NCBI GenBank assembly: GCA_016190005.1
Contig: JACPRK010000098.1
Location: 1 to 64,000 of the forward strand
Length of the DNA: 64,000 bases
Reading direction: 5' to 3'
Source: Candidatus Wallbacteria bacterium
GTDB lineage: Bacteria > Muiribacteriota > UBA6191 > JACPRK01
Notes under the pieces: generated by a model
Told to the model about the DNA's origin: nothing
Seen by the model: the letters and a program-made list of their open reading frames with translations, nothing else
The model's database searches: none
Shown here: piece after piece, positions 20,543 through 29,330 of the stretch
How positions within the stretch are numbered: the first letter of the stretch is position 1
Layout: each line of letters opens with the position of its first letter
Made by a program: the position numbers and the translations under genes

Positions 20543-23500
20543 ATGGAATCCGCACTCCAGAGCACACTCGACGCCGCCAAGAACCAGCTCCAGCCTGACG
20601 AGCTCGAGCTCTTCAGCTCCTTCGTCGAGCTCTACTTTCCCGCCATCCCGAAGCGCTATCGGAGCTTTCTCGAAGGCGACGATCTGACCGATTTCCTGCT
20701 CGCGCGGTGGCAGTTCTTCAAGCCCCGCGTCGAGGGCTCGTGCAACGTGCGAGTCTACTCGCCGTCGAGCGCGCAGGAAGCCTGGAACCTCAACGTCTCC
20801 GTGCTGGAGGCGCGGCTCGAGGACAGGCCCTTCATCGTCGACTCCCTCAAGGAGCTCCTTCGGACCCGCGGACTGGAGGTCCTCCTGACCGTCCATCCCG
20901 TGCTGGCCGTGGACCGCGACGAGACCGGCCGCCTTCGCAGCCTGGCCAGCGGCCGCGCGTCGGGTCGCCGCGAGGCCTACGTCTACATGCACTTCGACAG
21001 GCTCGAGGCGCGCGAAGATCAGGAGGCCCTGGAGCGCACGACCCGTGACATGCTCCAGATGGTCTGTGCCGCGGTCGACGACTACCCCCACGTCCGTGAC
21101 GCGGTCCGCCAGGTCGCCGACGAGCTCATCGAAAGCCCTGACCTCTATCCGGGCGGCCGCTCCACCCAGGAGCAGAAGCGACACTTCTTCCTGTGGCTGC
21201 TGGACGGGAATTTCACCTGCCTGGCCGCACGGCGGCTCGAGCGCCAGGGCGAGGGCTTCGTCCCCATCGAGGGCGCCATCTGGGGCCTATTCCGGCGCGA
21301 CCGGACGCCCCCCGGTTTCGTGCGGACTCTCGAGGAGGAGCTCTCCGCGACCTTCGAGGCCGCTCTCTCCCGCGAGTTCACGCTCACCGTGACCCGCATC
21401 GGGCTCCACTCGCCCGTCCACCGTTTCGACGAGATGGACTACATCTCGATTCGCAAGCGCCGCCCGGACGGAACCATCGGCGACGTGATGGAGATCGTCG
21501 GCCTGTTCACGACCTCCGCGCTGCTCGAGAAGCCGACCCGAATCCCGCTCATCAAGGACAAGATCGCGCTCGTCTTGCGCACACTGGGCTACCTGGAGAA
21601 CTCCTACTCCTACAAGACCGCAGCCTCGATCCTCACTTCGCTTCCGAAGGAGGCGCTCTTCAACTCGACGGAGCAAGACCTGGTCGAGGAGGTCGACGCG
21701 CTGATGTCGGCCGCCGAGGGAGAGGAGGTCCTCATCAGTCTGCGACCGAAGCCCGAGAAGAACCGGATGACGGTGACCATCCGGATGCCGGATCGCAACT
21801 ACTCCATTCCGGTCCGCGATCGCCTCTTGGCGCGGCTCAGGGATGAGCTGCAACCGGCTGTGATGCGGGACTACCACTGCTTTGGCGAGGGCGAGGTGAG
21901 CCGGCTTCACATCTACATGTTCGGGCCCCGCTTGCCCGAGGACTCCCGGAGGCTCTGGCAGCTGGGCGAGGAGCTGGAAGACGTCGTCCGAACCTGGCAG
22001 GACCGGCTCCTGGCCTCCATCGAGGAACAGTGGCCCGGGCCAGCGAGCAAGGAGCTGGGGCGGGTCTACTCCAACGCTTTCCCTGCGACCTACCAGGCGT
22101 CCAACTCGGTCGACTCGGCCCTCTGGGACATCCGCAACCTCGAGCAGCTCTCCCTGGTCGCGCCGATCCAGGTCGGGATCTACCGCGAAAGGCACCCGGC
22201 CCCCGGCACCCCCGAGGTCACCGAGGTCCGCATCTACAGGCGCGAAAAGGTCGTTCTCTCCGAGATCATGCCGATCCTCTCGAACCTCGGTCTGATGGTG
22301 ATCGAGGAGCGTGCCGCGGAGGTGAAGCTCTTCGCGCCCGGGCCGGCCTACATCCACTCGTTCCACGTGCGCTGCACTGACGGGCAGCCGATCCCGGAAG
22401 ACCGGATGGCGCCGCTGTCGGAGTGCCTCAAGCGCGTGCGCATGGGCCAGGCCGACAGCGATCCCCTGAACGGCCTGGTGTTGACCGGCGGACTCTCCTG
22501 GCAGGCCGCTGACCTCTTCCTGGCGTACAGGAACCTGATGATGCAGGTCCGCCGGACCAGCTCGACGCTGGCGGTCAACGACGCGCTCCTCAAGTACTCC
22601 CACGTGACTCGAGCGCTGTTTCAACTCTTCGAGGCGCGTTTCGATCCGGGGCTCGGTGCCAGCCGCCACGGCGCGCTCAACTCGGCGCGTGAAGAGGCCG
22701 CCAAACAGCTCGAGAAGGTCGACAGCATCAACGCCGATCGCGTGCTGCGGTCGCTCAGGGACTTGATCGAAGCGACCGTACGGACCAACTTTTACCTGAC
22801 TGTCCCCGACGGGCTGCGCTCGATCAGCCTGAAGATCGCCAGTGGGCAGCTCCCAGACATCCCCCATCCGAAGCCCCACTGCGAGATCTATGTCCATGCG
22901 CCGGGCGTCGAGGCCGTGCACCTTCGAGGCGGCAAAGTGGCGCGTGGCGGCATCCGCTGGAGCGACCGGCCAGACGATTTCCGCACTGAGATTCTGGGGT
23001 TGATGAAGACGCAGATGGTCAAGAACTCCGTCATCGTCCCCGTCGGCTCCAAGGGCGGTTTCGTCCTCAAGAAGACCTTTCCCGACCGCAAAACCCTCAA
23101 CGAGGAGATGGTCCGGCAGTACACGGTCTTCATGCACGGACTCCTGTCCCTCACGGACAATATCGTGCAGGGCTCGCCGGTGCCTCCACCCGACATCGTC
23201 TGCCACGACGACGCCGATCCGTACCTGGTGGTCGCGGCCGACAAGGGCACGGCCAACATGTCGGACACGGCGAATTCCATCTCGAAGTCTTTCGGCTTCT
23301 GGCTGGGCGACGCGTTCGCCTCGGGCGGGAGTGCGGGGTACTCCCACAAGGCGATGGGGATCACCGCGCGCGGCGGCTGGGAGTGCGTCAAGCGTCACTT
23401 CCGCGAGATGGGTATCGACCTCGACACGCGCGAGATCACCTGCGTCGGCATAGGCGACATGTCGGGTGACGTCTTCGGCAACGGCATGCTGCTCTCTCGC

Positions 23501-25336
23501 AAGCTGAAGCTGATCGCCGCCTTCGATCACCGCCACATCTTTATCGATCCCGATCCGGACCCCGAGGCGAGCCTCCTGGAGCGGCAACGGATGTTCAAGC
23601 TGCCGACCAGCTCCTGGGCCGACTACAACCGCGAGCTGATCAGCGTCGGGGGCGGCGTCTTCAGTCGAGGCGAGAAGAAGATCCAGCTCTCCAGCGAGGC
23701 GCGCGAGCTGATCGGCATCGAAGCCCAGACCGTGAACGGCGAAGAGCTGATCCGCTGCATCCTGCGCGCCAAGTGCGACCTGCTCTGGAACGGCGGCATC
23801 GGCACCTACATCAAGAGCAGCCGCGAGACCAACCTCGACGTCGGCGACAAGGCCAACGACGAGGTGCGAGTGAATGGCGCCCAGGTACGGGCCCTGGTAG
23901 TCGGGGAGGGCGGCAACCTGGGGGCCACGCAGCTCGGTCGCATCGAGTATGCGCGCAAAGGCGGCCGGATCAACACCGACGCCATCGACAACTCGGGCGG
24001 CGTCGACTGCTCCGACCACGAGGTCAACCTCAAGATACTCTTCAAGCTCCTTATCGAAGAGGGCTGCGTCGGCGACGAAGAGGAGCGCAACCGGATCCTC
24101 GCTGACCTGACGGACCAGGTCGGGGCCGCCGTGCTGCAGAACAACTACCTGCAGAGCGCGCTGCTCTCGATGGACGAGTCGAGAAGCCGGACGGAAGTCG
24201 AGCCGTTCATTGGCCTGATCGACTTCCTCGTGAAGCGTGGGCTGGTCGACCGGGACAAGGACCACATCCCGTCCGACGAGGAGCTCCGCAGCGGTCGCAC
24301 GCTCGGTCAGACGATCCCCAGGCCGGTCCTGGCGCTGCTGACGGGATGGGCCAAGAAAGTCCTATACGAGCAGATCCTGGAGGGGCCGCTTCCCGACCGA
24401 GACTACTATCGCAAGTTCTTCATCGAGTACTTCCCTCCATCCGTCTGGCAGCGGTTCGGTGAAGCCTGTCTGCGTCATCATCTGCGCCGCGAGATCATCG
24501 CCACCTGCTTGGCCAACCGCATTGTCAACCAGGCCGGAATCTGCTTCGTGCACCGTCTCTGCCAGGAGTCCGGCGATGAGGTCGCGGAGGTCGTCCGGAT
24601 CTACATCCTGGTCAACGACCTGCTGGAGGGCGATCGCATCCGGGCCGAGATTCACGCCCTGGACAACAAGGCGCCCGCACGGCTCCAGTACCAGCAGCTG
24701 CTGGCACTGGAGGAGACCATCTATGCGATCGGGCTCCGCATCCTGCGGACCAAGTTGCAGCAGGAGATCAACAAGGACGTCGTGTCGCGCTACGCGCCCG
24801 AGGTCCGGGAGCTGATGCTCCGGATGCGGGAGCACGTCTCACCCGACATCCGTCAGAAACTGATCGCAGACGAGAAGTCGCTCGAGGATCAAGGGTTCCC
24901 TCACGCGCTGGCCCAGGAGCTGGCGACCATCCCGTTCATGAAGCCGGTGCTGACGATGGTCGGCATCCGGGAGCAGGCCCAGACCTCGCTGGAAATGGTG
25001 GCTGGTCTCTGGTACCGGCTGGGGGACGAGCTGTTCCTGCACTACCTCGCGAGCGCCGTCGAGCAGATCCCGCTCCACGATGACTGGGATCGCGAGCTAC
25101 GCGACAGCGTCATGCGGGACCTGGGCCGCTACCACCGGAACCTGACCGCGCAGGTCCTGCAGACCCGCGATGGCCAGGAGGGAATCGGAGACACCCTGGA
25201 TCGCTTCCTGCGCGACAGGAAGAAGCCCTATGCCCGCCTCAAGGTCGGCGTGACGCGTCTCAAGAGCAGTGGAGCGCCCGGCCTCATTCCTGTACAGGTC
25301 CTGAAAGAGAACTACGAAGAGATGCTCTCCAAGTAA
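20543..25336 (+). CDS. NAD-specific glutamate dehydrogenase, large (about 180 kDa) type
   Basis: Oxidatively deaminates glutamate to 2-oxoglutarate, feeding the TCA cycle. 1597 residues from ATG 20543 (a TTG 9 bp upstream is in frame), normal for the family. The first 700 residues are the ACT-like and helical regulatory part, typically allosterically controlled. The catalytic domain (about 790-1230) has GGIRWSDRPDDFRTEILGLM, the catalytic Lys in QMVKNSVIVPVGSKGGF and the dinucleotide-binding GIGDMSGDVFGNGM. It has its own promoter. It is followed after 14 bp by a tiny ribosomal-type gene. Confidence 0.95.
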   Translation: MESALQSTLDAAKNQLQPDELELFSSFVELYFPAIPKRYRSFLEGDDLTDFLLARWQFFKPRVEGSCNVRVYSPSSAQEAWNLNVSVLEARLEDRPFIVDSLKELLRTRGLEVLLTVHPVLAVDRDETGRLRSLASGRASGRREAYVYMHFDRLEAREDQEALERTTRDMLQMVCAAVDDYPHVRDAVRQVADELIESPDLYPGGRSTQEQKRHFFLWLLDGNFTCLAARRLERQGEGFVPIEGAIWGLFRRDRTPPGFVRTLEEELSATFEAALSREFTLTVTRIGLHSPVHRFDEMDYISIRKRRPDGTIGDVMEIVGLFTTSALLEKPTRIPLIKDKIALVLRTLGYLENSYSYKTAASILTSLPKEALFNSTEQDLVEEVDALMSAAEGEEVLISLRPKPEKNRMTVTIRMPDRNYSIPVRDRLLARLRDELQPAVMRDYHCFGEGEVSRLHIYMFGPRLPEDSRRLWQLGEELEDVVRTWQDRLLASIEEQWPGPASKELGRVYSNAFPATYQASNSVDSALWDIRNLEQLSLVAPIQVGIYRERHPAPGTPEVTEVRIYRREKVVLSEIMPILSNLGLMVIEERAAEVKLFAPGPAYIHSFHVRCTDGQPIPEDRMAPLSECLKRVRMGQADSDPLNGLVLTGGLSWQAADLFLAYRNLMMQVRRTSSTLAVNDALLKYSHVTRALFQLFEARFDPGLGASRHGALNSAREEAAKQLEKVDSINADRVLRSLRDLIEATVRTNFYLTVPDGLRSISLKIASGQLPDIPHPKPHCEIYVHAPGVEAVHLRGGKVARGGIRWSDRPDDFRTEILGLMKTQMVKNSVIVPVGSKGGFVLKKTFPDRKTLNEEMVRQYTVFMHGLLSLTDNIVQGSPVPPPDIVCHDDADPYLVVAADKGTANMSDTANSISKSFGFWLGDAFASGGSAGYSHKAMGITARGGWECVKRHFREMGIDLDTREITCVGIGDMSGDVFGNGMLLSRKLKLIAAFDHRHIFIDPDPDPEASLLERQRMFKLPTSSWADYNRELISVGGGVFSRGEKKIQLSSEARELIGIEAQTVNGEELIRCILRAKCDLLWNGGIGTYIKSSRETNLDVGDKANDEVRVNGAQVRALVVGEGGNLGATQLGRIEYARKGGRINTDAIDNSGGVDCSDHEVNLKILFKLLIEEGCVGDEEERNRILADLTDQVGAAVLQNNYLQSALLSMDESRSRTEVEPFIGLIDFLVKRGLVDRDKDHIPSDEELRSGRTLGQTIPRPVLALLTGWAKKVLYEQILEGPLPDRDYYRKFFIEYFPPSVWQRFGEACLRHHLRREIIATCLANRIVNQAGICFVHRLCQESGDEVAEVVRIYILVNDLLEGDRIRAEIHALDNKAPARLQYQQLLALEETIYAIGLRILRTKLQQEINKDVVSRYAPEVRELMLRMREHVSPDIRQKLIADEKSLEDQGFPHALAQELATIPFMKPVLTMVGIREQAQTSLEMVAGLWYRLGDELFLHYLASAVEQIPLHDDWDRELRDSVMRDLGRYHRNLTAQVLQTRDGQEGIGDTLDRFLRDRKKPYARLKVGVTRLKSSGAPGLIPVQVLKENYEEMLSK

Positions 25337-25350
25337 TCGGGAGGTGACCG

Positions 25351-25443
25351 ATGTCGAGTGTCGTCAAGAAGCGCCGGAAGAAGATCCGCCGTCATAAGCA
25401 CAAGAAGTTGCTCCGCAAGACCCGCCACCAGCGCAAGAAGTAG
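25351..25443 (+). CDS. 30-residue basic ribosomal protein, bS22 / mS38 (AURKAIP1/COX24) family
   Basis: Thirty residues, about half Lys/Arg: MSSVVKKRRKKIRRHKHKKL, then LRKTRHQRKK. The order SVVKKRRKK...KHKKLLRKTR matches the mycobacterial bS22 protein and the C-terminal part of mitochondrial mS38, which binds the decoding region of the small subunit. A strong GGGAGGTG lies just before ATG 25351. It follows GDH by 14 bp, so read-through from that promoter is likely. Recognised from pattern; the length is typical of the bacterial forms. Confidence 0.85.
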   Translation: MSSVVKKRRKKIRRHKHKKLLRKTRHQRKK

Positions 25444-25529
25444 CTGGCAGCCGGCAGCGGACACGGACGGCAGGCCCTCGGGCCGCTGTCCGTTGTCTGC
25501 TGTCGGGAAGTCGTCGGGATTTCCGGCCG

Positions 25530-25886
25530 TTACTTCGCGGGGGGGGCGGAAGGCTCCGCGTTGTCAGGGGCCTTGGGGGCCGACTTGCTCAGCTCCGCCT
25601 GAATCTTCTCGAGCGACGCTTCCATGCGAAGCCGGGCGGAGTGGTCTTCCTTGCGCTGATGGTCGAGCAGGTTCACCAGCTGGGAAAAGCGCGCATCCAG
25701 GGACTGAAGGCGCGTCTCGAGAGTCTGGACCTGGCCCTGCAGGTTGGCGATGCTGTTCTCGATGAGCGCCAGGCGGCGCTCGGCGTCCGTGACCCGCCAG
25801 TTGAGCTGGCCGACGTCCTGGGCGAGAGCCGCCGCCGCTGCGAAAGGAAGGGCGACAAGCAGGGCGAGCAGGTTCCGGGGTCTCAT
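25530..25886 (-). CDS. Small exported coiled-coil protein
   Basis: 118 residues: signal peptide (MRPRNLLALLVALPFAAAAA, cleavage after ALA), then a continuous heptad-rich helix (ERRLALIENSIANLQGQVQT, LETRLQSLDARFSQLVNLLD) and a Pro/Ala tail. AAGGAGAG lies 5 nt before the start. It resembles the coiled-coil part of YbgF/CpoB-type proteins but lacks the TPR half. Divergent from the secretin gene; it may stabilise that system, though only position suggests this. Confidence 0.78.
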   Translation of the reverse strand: MRPRNLLALLVALPFAAAAALAQDVGQLNWRVTDAERRLALIENSIANLQGQVQTLETRLQSLDARFSQLVNLLDHQRKEDHSARLRMEASLEKIQAELSKSAPKAPDNAEPSAPPAK

Positions 25887-26023
25887 TGCGCTCTCCTTTT
25901 CTGGAGCAGATCGCGCCTTCCGAGGCGGGCCGGGCCGGTCGTGGCAAAGCCGGGTTCAGCCTGGAGTTGCGAGTTGCCGATGAGGGAGTGAGGGGGGGAA
26001 GGCCTTGCCGGGAGAAACATAGC

Positions 26024-27859
26024 ATGTCGCTCATTCACGCGCTAGCCGCGCTCTTGCTGGTCACGACGGTCGCCTCGGCCGAGAATGCGGCACCCGAGCC
26101 GCTCGACAAGCCTGGGTCCGTGTCTATCACGATCAAGGGCGCTCCGGTTCAGAGTGTCATCGAGAGCATCGTGATGAACGGCAACTACGACTTCGTGACG
26201 TCAGGCGAGTTCGCCGACACGGTGAACCTATCGCTCTCTGGCGTGTCGATCCAGGACGCGCTCGATACCCTTACCCAGATCACCGGCCTCGAGTACCGCG
26301 TGGAAGGCCGCATCATCACGCTCTACGGGAAGAACGCGCCGTCGGAGTACACGCGCGTCTATAAGCTCGGCGTAGCCAGCGCCCAGCAGATCTCGGGCGA
26401 GCTGACGGCGCTGGTCGCCGGCGCCGCTGCCGCCGGTGGCGCCCCGGCCGCGGCAGCAGGACCCTCGCCCCTGGCGGCGCTGGCGGCTTCCGGGGCCGGC
26501 GGTGCGGCCGCAGGTGTCGGCGGGGCACCGGGCGGCGGCGGCGTGATCGTGGACCGCGCACACAACCAGCTCATCATCACGACACGCCCCAGTGTCCACC
26601 GCAAGATCGAGAAGGTGCTCCAGACCCTCGACGTGGCGCAGAAGGGCGAGTTGACCAAGTTTCGCGTCTATGAGCTGAAGTACATCACTGCCAGCCTCCT
26701 GAAGAACGCCATCAAGTTTCAGTTGCCGGGATTCAACGACAACCAGTTCCTGGAGCTGTCGGGCCAGGGCGTCGTCGTCCAGAGCCCGGTCGGCGGGGGA
26801 ACCCCGGGCCTCCCGGGAGCGGCCGCTGGCGCCGCCGCGGCCGCCCCTGCCCCAGCCGCCGCGGGGGCCGCCTCCCAGCTTGGCGTCAGCGCCGAACAGG
26901 TGGGCACGAGCAATACCCGCCGAGTCCTCGTCACGGAGACCGAGGACAACCTCAACTTCATCGCCAAGCTGCTCAATGAGCTGGATCGGCCGCTGAAGCA
27001 GATCTACGCGGAGATCACGCTGATGAAGGTGAGCCGCAACGAGCGCGATCAGTTCGGCGCTGGCTTGCGAGGTGTCGTCAACCAGTCCGGCCGCCAGACT
27101 CCACTCACGGAGTTCTTCAGCAACCTGGGCAGCGGTGCCGCCAACTTCCAGCTCAGGTTCGGCACCATCGGGCCGGAGCAGTTCAGCGTGCTCTTCGACT
27201 ACCTGAAGTCCCGCCAGCGCGGCGAGGTCATCGCCAGTCCGCGCATGCTCGTCCAGGAAGGCCAAGAAGCCAAGATCAACATCACGCAGCAGTTCCCGGT
27301 CCTCGAGACCGAGGTCGCCCAGGGCGTGCCGGTCACGAAGGTGAAGTTCACCGACGTCGGCACCATCCTGCGCTTCACGCCCAGCGTCTTTGCGGACGGT
27401 ACCATCCGGCTCTCCATCAACCCCGAGATCAGCAACGTCCTGAGGACCGTCGCCGTCGGCCAGAGCGGCGAGGTGCCCGTCAAGGACACCAACATCATCA
27501 GCACCGTGCTGAACGTCCGCAATGGCTACACAGCCATCATCGGCGGCCTGAAAGCCCAGAACATGAGCAAGAACTTCGACGCGCAGCCCTTCCTGGGCCG
27601 GCTGCCTATCGTAGGCCGGCTCTTCCACCGCCACTCCGATTCCAACGAAGTCAACGACCTCATCTTCTCGCTGACGCCGAAGATCGTCGAGCAGAACGAC
27701 TACATGCTCAATTCCGGCAAGCCCGACGAATCGGCGGCCAGCCTCAAGCATCGCTTCGTCGAGTCCGGCAAGATTGGCACCGTGGTGTTCGAGGACCGCG
27801 TCCTGAACCACTTCTACGGCAAGGACTCCTCGATCGGCACCGGCAGGGGACGGCTCTGA
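26024..27859 (+). CDS. Outer-membrane secretin (PilQ/GspD family)
   Basis: Forms the outer-membrane pore for pilus extension or type II secretion. 611 residues from ATG 26024 (GGGAGA upstream, signal peptide to ASA). An STN-like domain (about 28-95) precedes two N-domains, each followed or interrupted by Ala/Gly/Pro-rich inserts (about 135-180 and 255-290). The secretin core has EVIASPRMLVQEGQEAKINI, the VPV..V.FTDVGTILRFTP strand and the terminal RLPIVGRLFHRHSDSN...DLIFSLTPKIV. No pilot-dependent S-domain is evident. The long low-complexity inserts are unusual. The partner PilMNOP genes are 7-10 kb away. Confidence 0.93.
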   Translation: MSLIHALAALLLVTTVASAENAAPEPLDKPGSVSITIKGAPVQSVIESIVMNGNYDFVTSGEFADTVNLSLSGVSIQDALDTLTQITGLEYRVEGRIITLYGKNAPSEYTRVYKLGVASAQQISGELTALVAGAAAAGGAPAAAAGPSPLAALAASGAGGAAAGVGGAPGGGGVIVDRAHNQLIITTRPSVHRKIEKVLQTLDVAQKGELTKFRVYELKYITASLLKNAIKFQLPGFNDNQFLELSGQGVVVQSPVGGGTPGLPGAAAGAAAAAPAPAAAGAASQLGVSAEQVGTSNTRRVLVTETEDNLNFIAKLLNELDRPLKQIYAEITLMKVSRNERDQFGAGLRGVVNQSGRQTPLTEFFSNLGSGAANFQLRFGTIGPEQFSVLFDYLKSRQRGEVIASPRMLVQEGQEAKINITQQFPVLETEVAQGVPVTKVKFTDVGTILRFTPSVFADGTIRLSINPEISNVLRTVAVGQSGEVPVKDTNIISTVLNVRNGYTAIIGGLKAQNMSKNFDAQPFLGRLPIVGRLFHRHSDSNEVNDLIFSLTPKIVEQNDYMLNSGKPDESAASLKHRFVESGKIGTVVFEDRVLNHFYGKDSSIGTGRGRL

Positions 27860-27862
27860 CGG

Positions 27863-28116
27863 GAAGCTAGAAGGCAGAAGTTGGAAGTGGGAAGACCGAA
27901 GACCAGGTTGCAGCGGCTAGCGGAGAGAGCGGAGTCGCAATGCTAGGCTTGGGCGGGGGCTGTCCCCGACCGTCTGTGTGTTCGACAGGGGCTCGTCGCT
28001 CCTCGGATCCGGACACTCCGGTTGCGACTGACGCCGCACAGTTAGTCGCTGGTGGGGGACTTCACCCGAGCGCCCGGGCTTCCAGCTTCTATCTTCCACC
28101 TTCCATCTTCGGCTTC
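27863..28116. repeat. Two inverted heptamer arrays, GAAGNNN unit
   Basis: 27863-27904 is six consecutive heptamers GAAGNNN (CTA, GCA, TTG, TGG, ACC, ACC as variable triplets). 28076-28116 is five heptamers NNNCTTC plus a partial unit, i.e. the same repeat inverted. They lie between the convergent ends of the secretin and phosphofructokinase genes. Confidence 0.75.
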
Positions 28117-28117
28117 C

Positions 28118-29218
28118 TCACGCCCCCAAGGAGATGCCGACGTCGCGGGCGGTGACGATCAGGTCGCCCTTGGGATCGACGGTGTTCAGCCGGCCGCAGG
28201 CCTCGACGATGTCGACGTCGACGATGCTGGGCGTTCGGAGCGCGACCATCCGCCCGAATCCGCCGCGGGCAACCAGGTCGATGGCGGCAGCGCCGAAGCG
28301 CGTTCCCAGCAGTCGGTCGAAGCTCGTCGGGCGCCCGCCGCGTTGCAGGTGGCCCAGCACCGTTACGCGGGTCTCCACGCCCGTGCGCTCCTCGATGGCT
28401 CGCGCGACACGATCACCCACTCCGCCCAGCCGCACGACGCCGTCCGCGGTCTTGCCGATCGAGCTGATGTCGCCGCCGGCGGGCATCGCCCCTTCTGCCA
28501 CGACGACAATGCTGAACTTGCTGTGCTTCTCCCGGTGCTTGATGGCGGCGCAGACCTTGTCGATTTCGTACGGAATCTCGGGAATCAAGATGATGTCCGC
28601 ACCGCCGCTGATGCCGGCCCGCAGCGCGATCCAGCCCGCGTGGCGCCCCATCACCTCCAGCACCATCGCCCGGTGGTGACTCTCCGCCGTCGTGTGCAGG
28701 CGGTCGAGGGCCTCGGTGGCCGTGTTGACGGCGGTGTCGAAACCGAACGTGATGTCCGTCGCGGAGAGGTCGTTATCGATCGTCTTGGGGACGCCGACCA
28801 CCGGCATGCCCATCTTGTAGAGGTCGCGCGCGATGCCGAGCGAGCCCTCGCCGCCGATGACCACGAGCGCGTCCATCCCTGCGTCCCGAAAGCTCGCCAG
28901 GATGCGCTTGCTCGAGTCGACGACCTTTTCGACCCCGCCTCGCTTTACCACCATCCGGAACGGATTGCCCCGGTTGGTCGTCCCCAGGATCGTGCCGCCG
29001 CGCTGCAGGATTCCCCGCACTGAGCCGAGCGTGAGCTCCTTGATGGAACCCTTCCGCAGGAAGCCCTCGAAGCCGTCCTCGATGCCCAGGACCTTCCACT
29101 TGTAGCGGCCGATGGCCGTCTTCACTGCGGCCCGGATCACCGCGTTCAGTCCCGGACAGTCGCCGCCCCCGGTCAGGATTCCGATGCACTTGATCGTGTT
29201 GCGTCGAACGTAGGCCAC
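28118..29218 (-). CDS. pfkA: 6-phosphofructokinase, group III type
   Basis: Phosphorylates fructose 6-phosphate in glycolysis. 366 residues from a GTG start behind AAGGAGG. Motifs: TGGGDCPGLNAVIR, GTTNRGNPF, GGEGS (own residues 122-126), PKTIDNDLSATDITFGFDTA with the catalytic Asp, MGRHAGW and the effector/substrate loop LGHLQRGG. It has Gly (ATP-type) in GGEGS but Lys in PKTIDND (pyrophosphate-type), the mixed combination found in group III enzymes, so the phosphoryl donor cannot be fixed from sequence. Expressed alone; a REP-like hairpin is just upstream. Confidence 0.93.
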   Translation of the reverse strand: MAYVRRNTIKCIGILTGGGDCPGLNAVIRAAVKTAIGRYKWKVLGIEDGFEGFLRKGSIKELTLGSVRGILQRGGTILGTTNRGNPFRMVVKRGGVEKVVDSSKRILASFRDAGMDALVVIGGEGSLGIARDLYKMGMPVVGVPKTIDNDLSATDITFGFDTAVNTATEALDRLHTTAESHHRAMVLEVMGRHAGWIALRAGISGGADIILIPEIPYEIDKVCAAIKHREKHSKFSIVVVAEGAMPAGGDISSIGKTADGVVRLGGVGDRVARAIEERTGVETRVTVLGHLQRGGRPTSFDRLLGTRFGAAAIDLVARGGFGRMVALRTPSIVDVDIVEACGRLNTVDPKGDLIVTARDVGISLGA

Positions 29219-29268
29219 CGATTCGCCCTCCTTGAGCTCCCGACGGACGACGGCATCCTACAACACCC

Positions 29269-29330
29269 GGGAAATTGGGGACACACGACTCATTTTCCGG
29301 ACGGAGACGATTCGTGTGGCCCCGATTCCC
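29269..29330. repeat. Imperfect REP-like hairpin
   Basis: The left arm GGGAAATTGGGG followed by ACACACGACTCATTTTCC pairs imperfectly with the right arm ending GTGTGGCCCCGATTCCC. The core CACACGACTCATTTTC is identical to that in 18967-19023. It abuts the stop of the Ig-like gene and may double as a terminator. Confidence 0.65.

Noticed and set aside
21287-24265. Minus-strand open frame of 992 codons
   Set aside because: Antisense to GDH, which has all catalytic motifs; the His/Arg/Asp-rich translation is a high-GC shadow.
26228-27811. Minus-strand open frame of 527 codons
   Set aside because: Antisense to the secretin, whose conserved core is clear.
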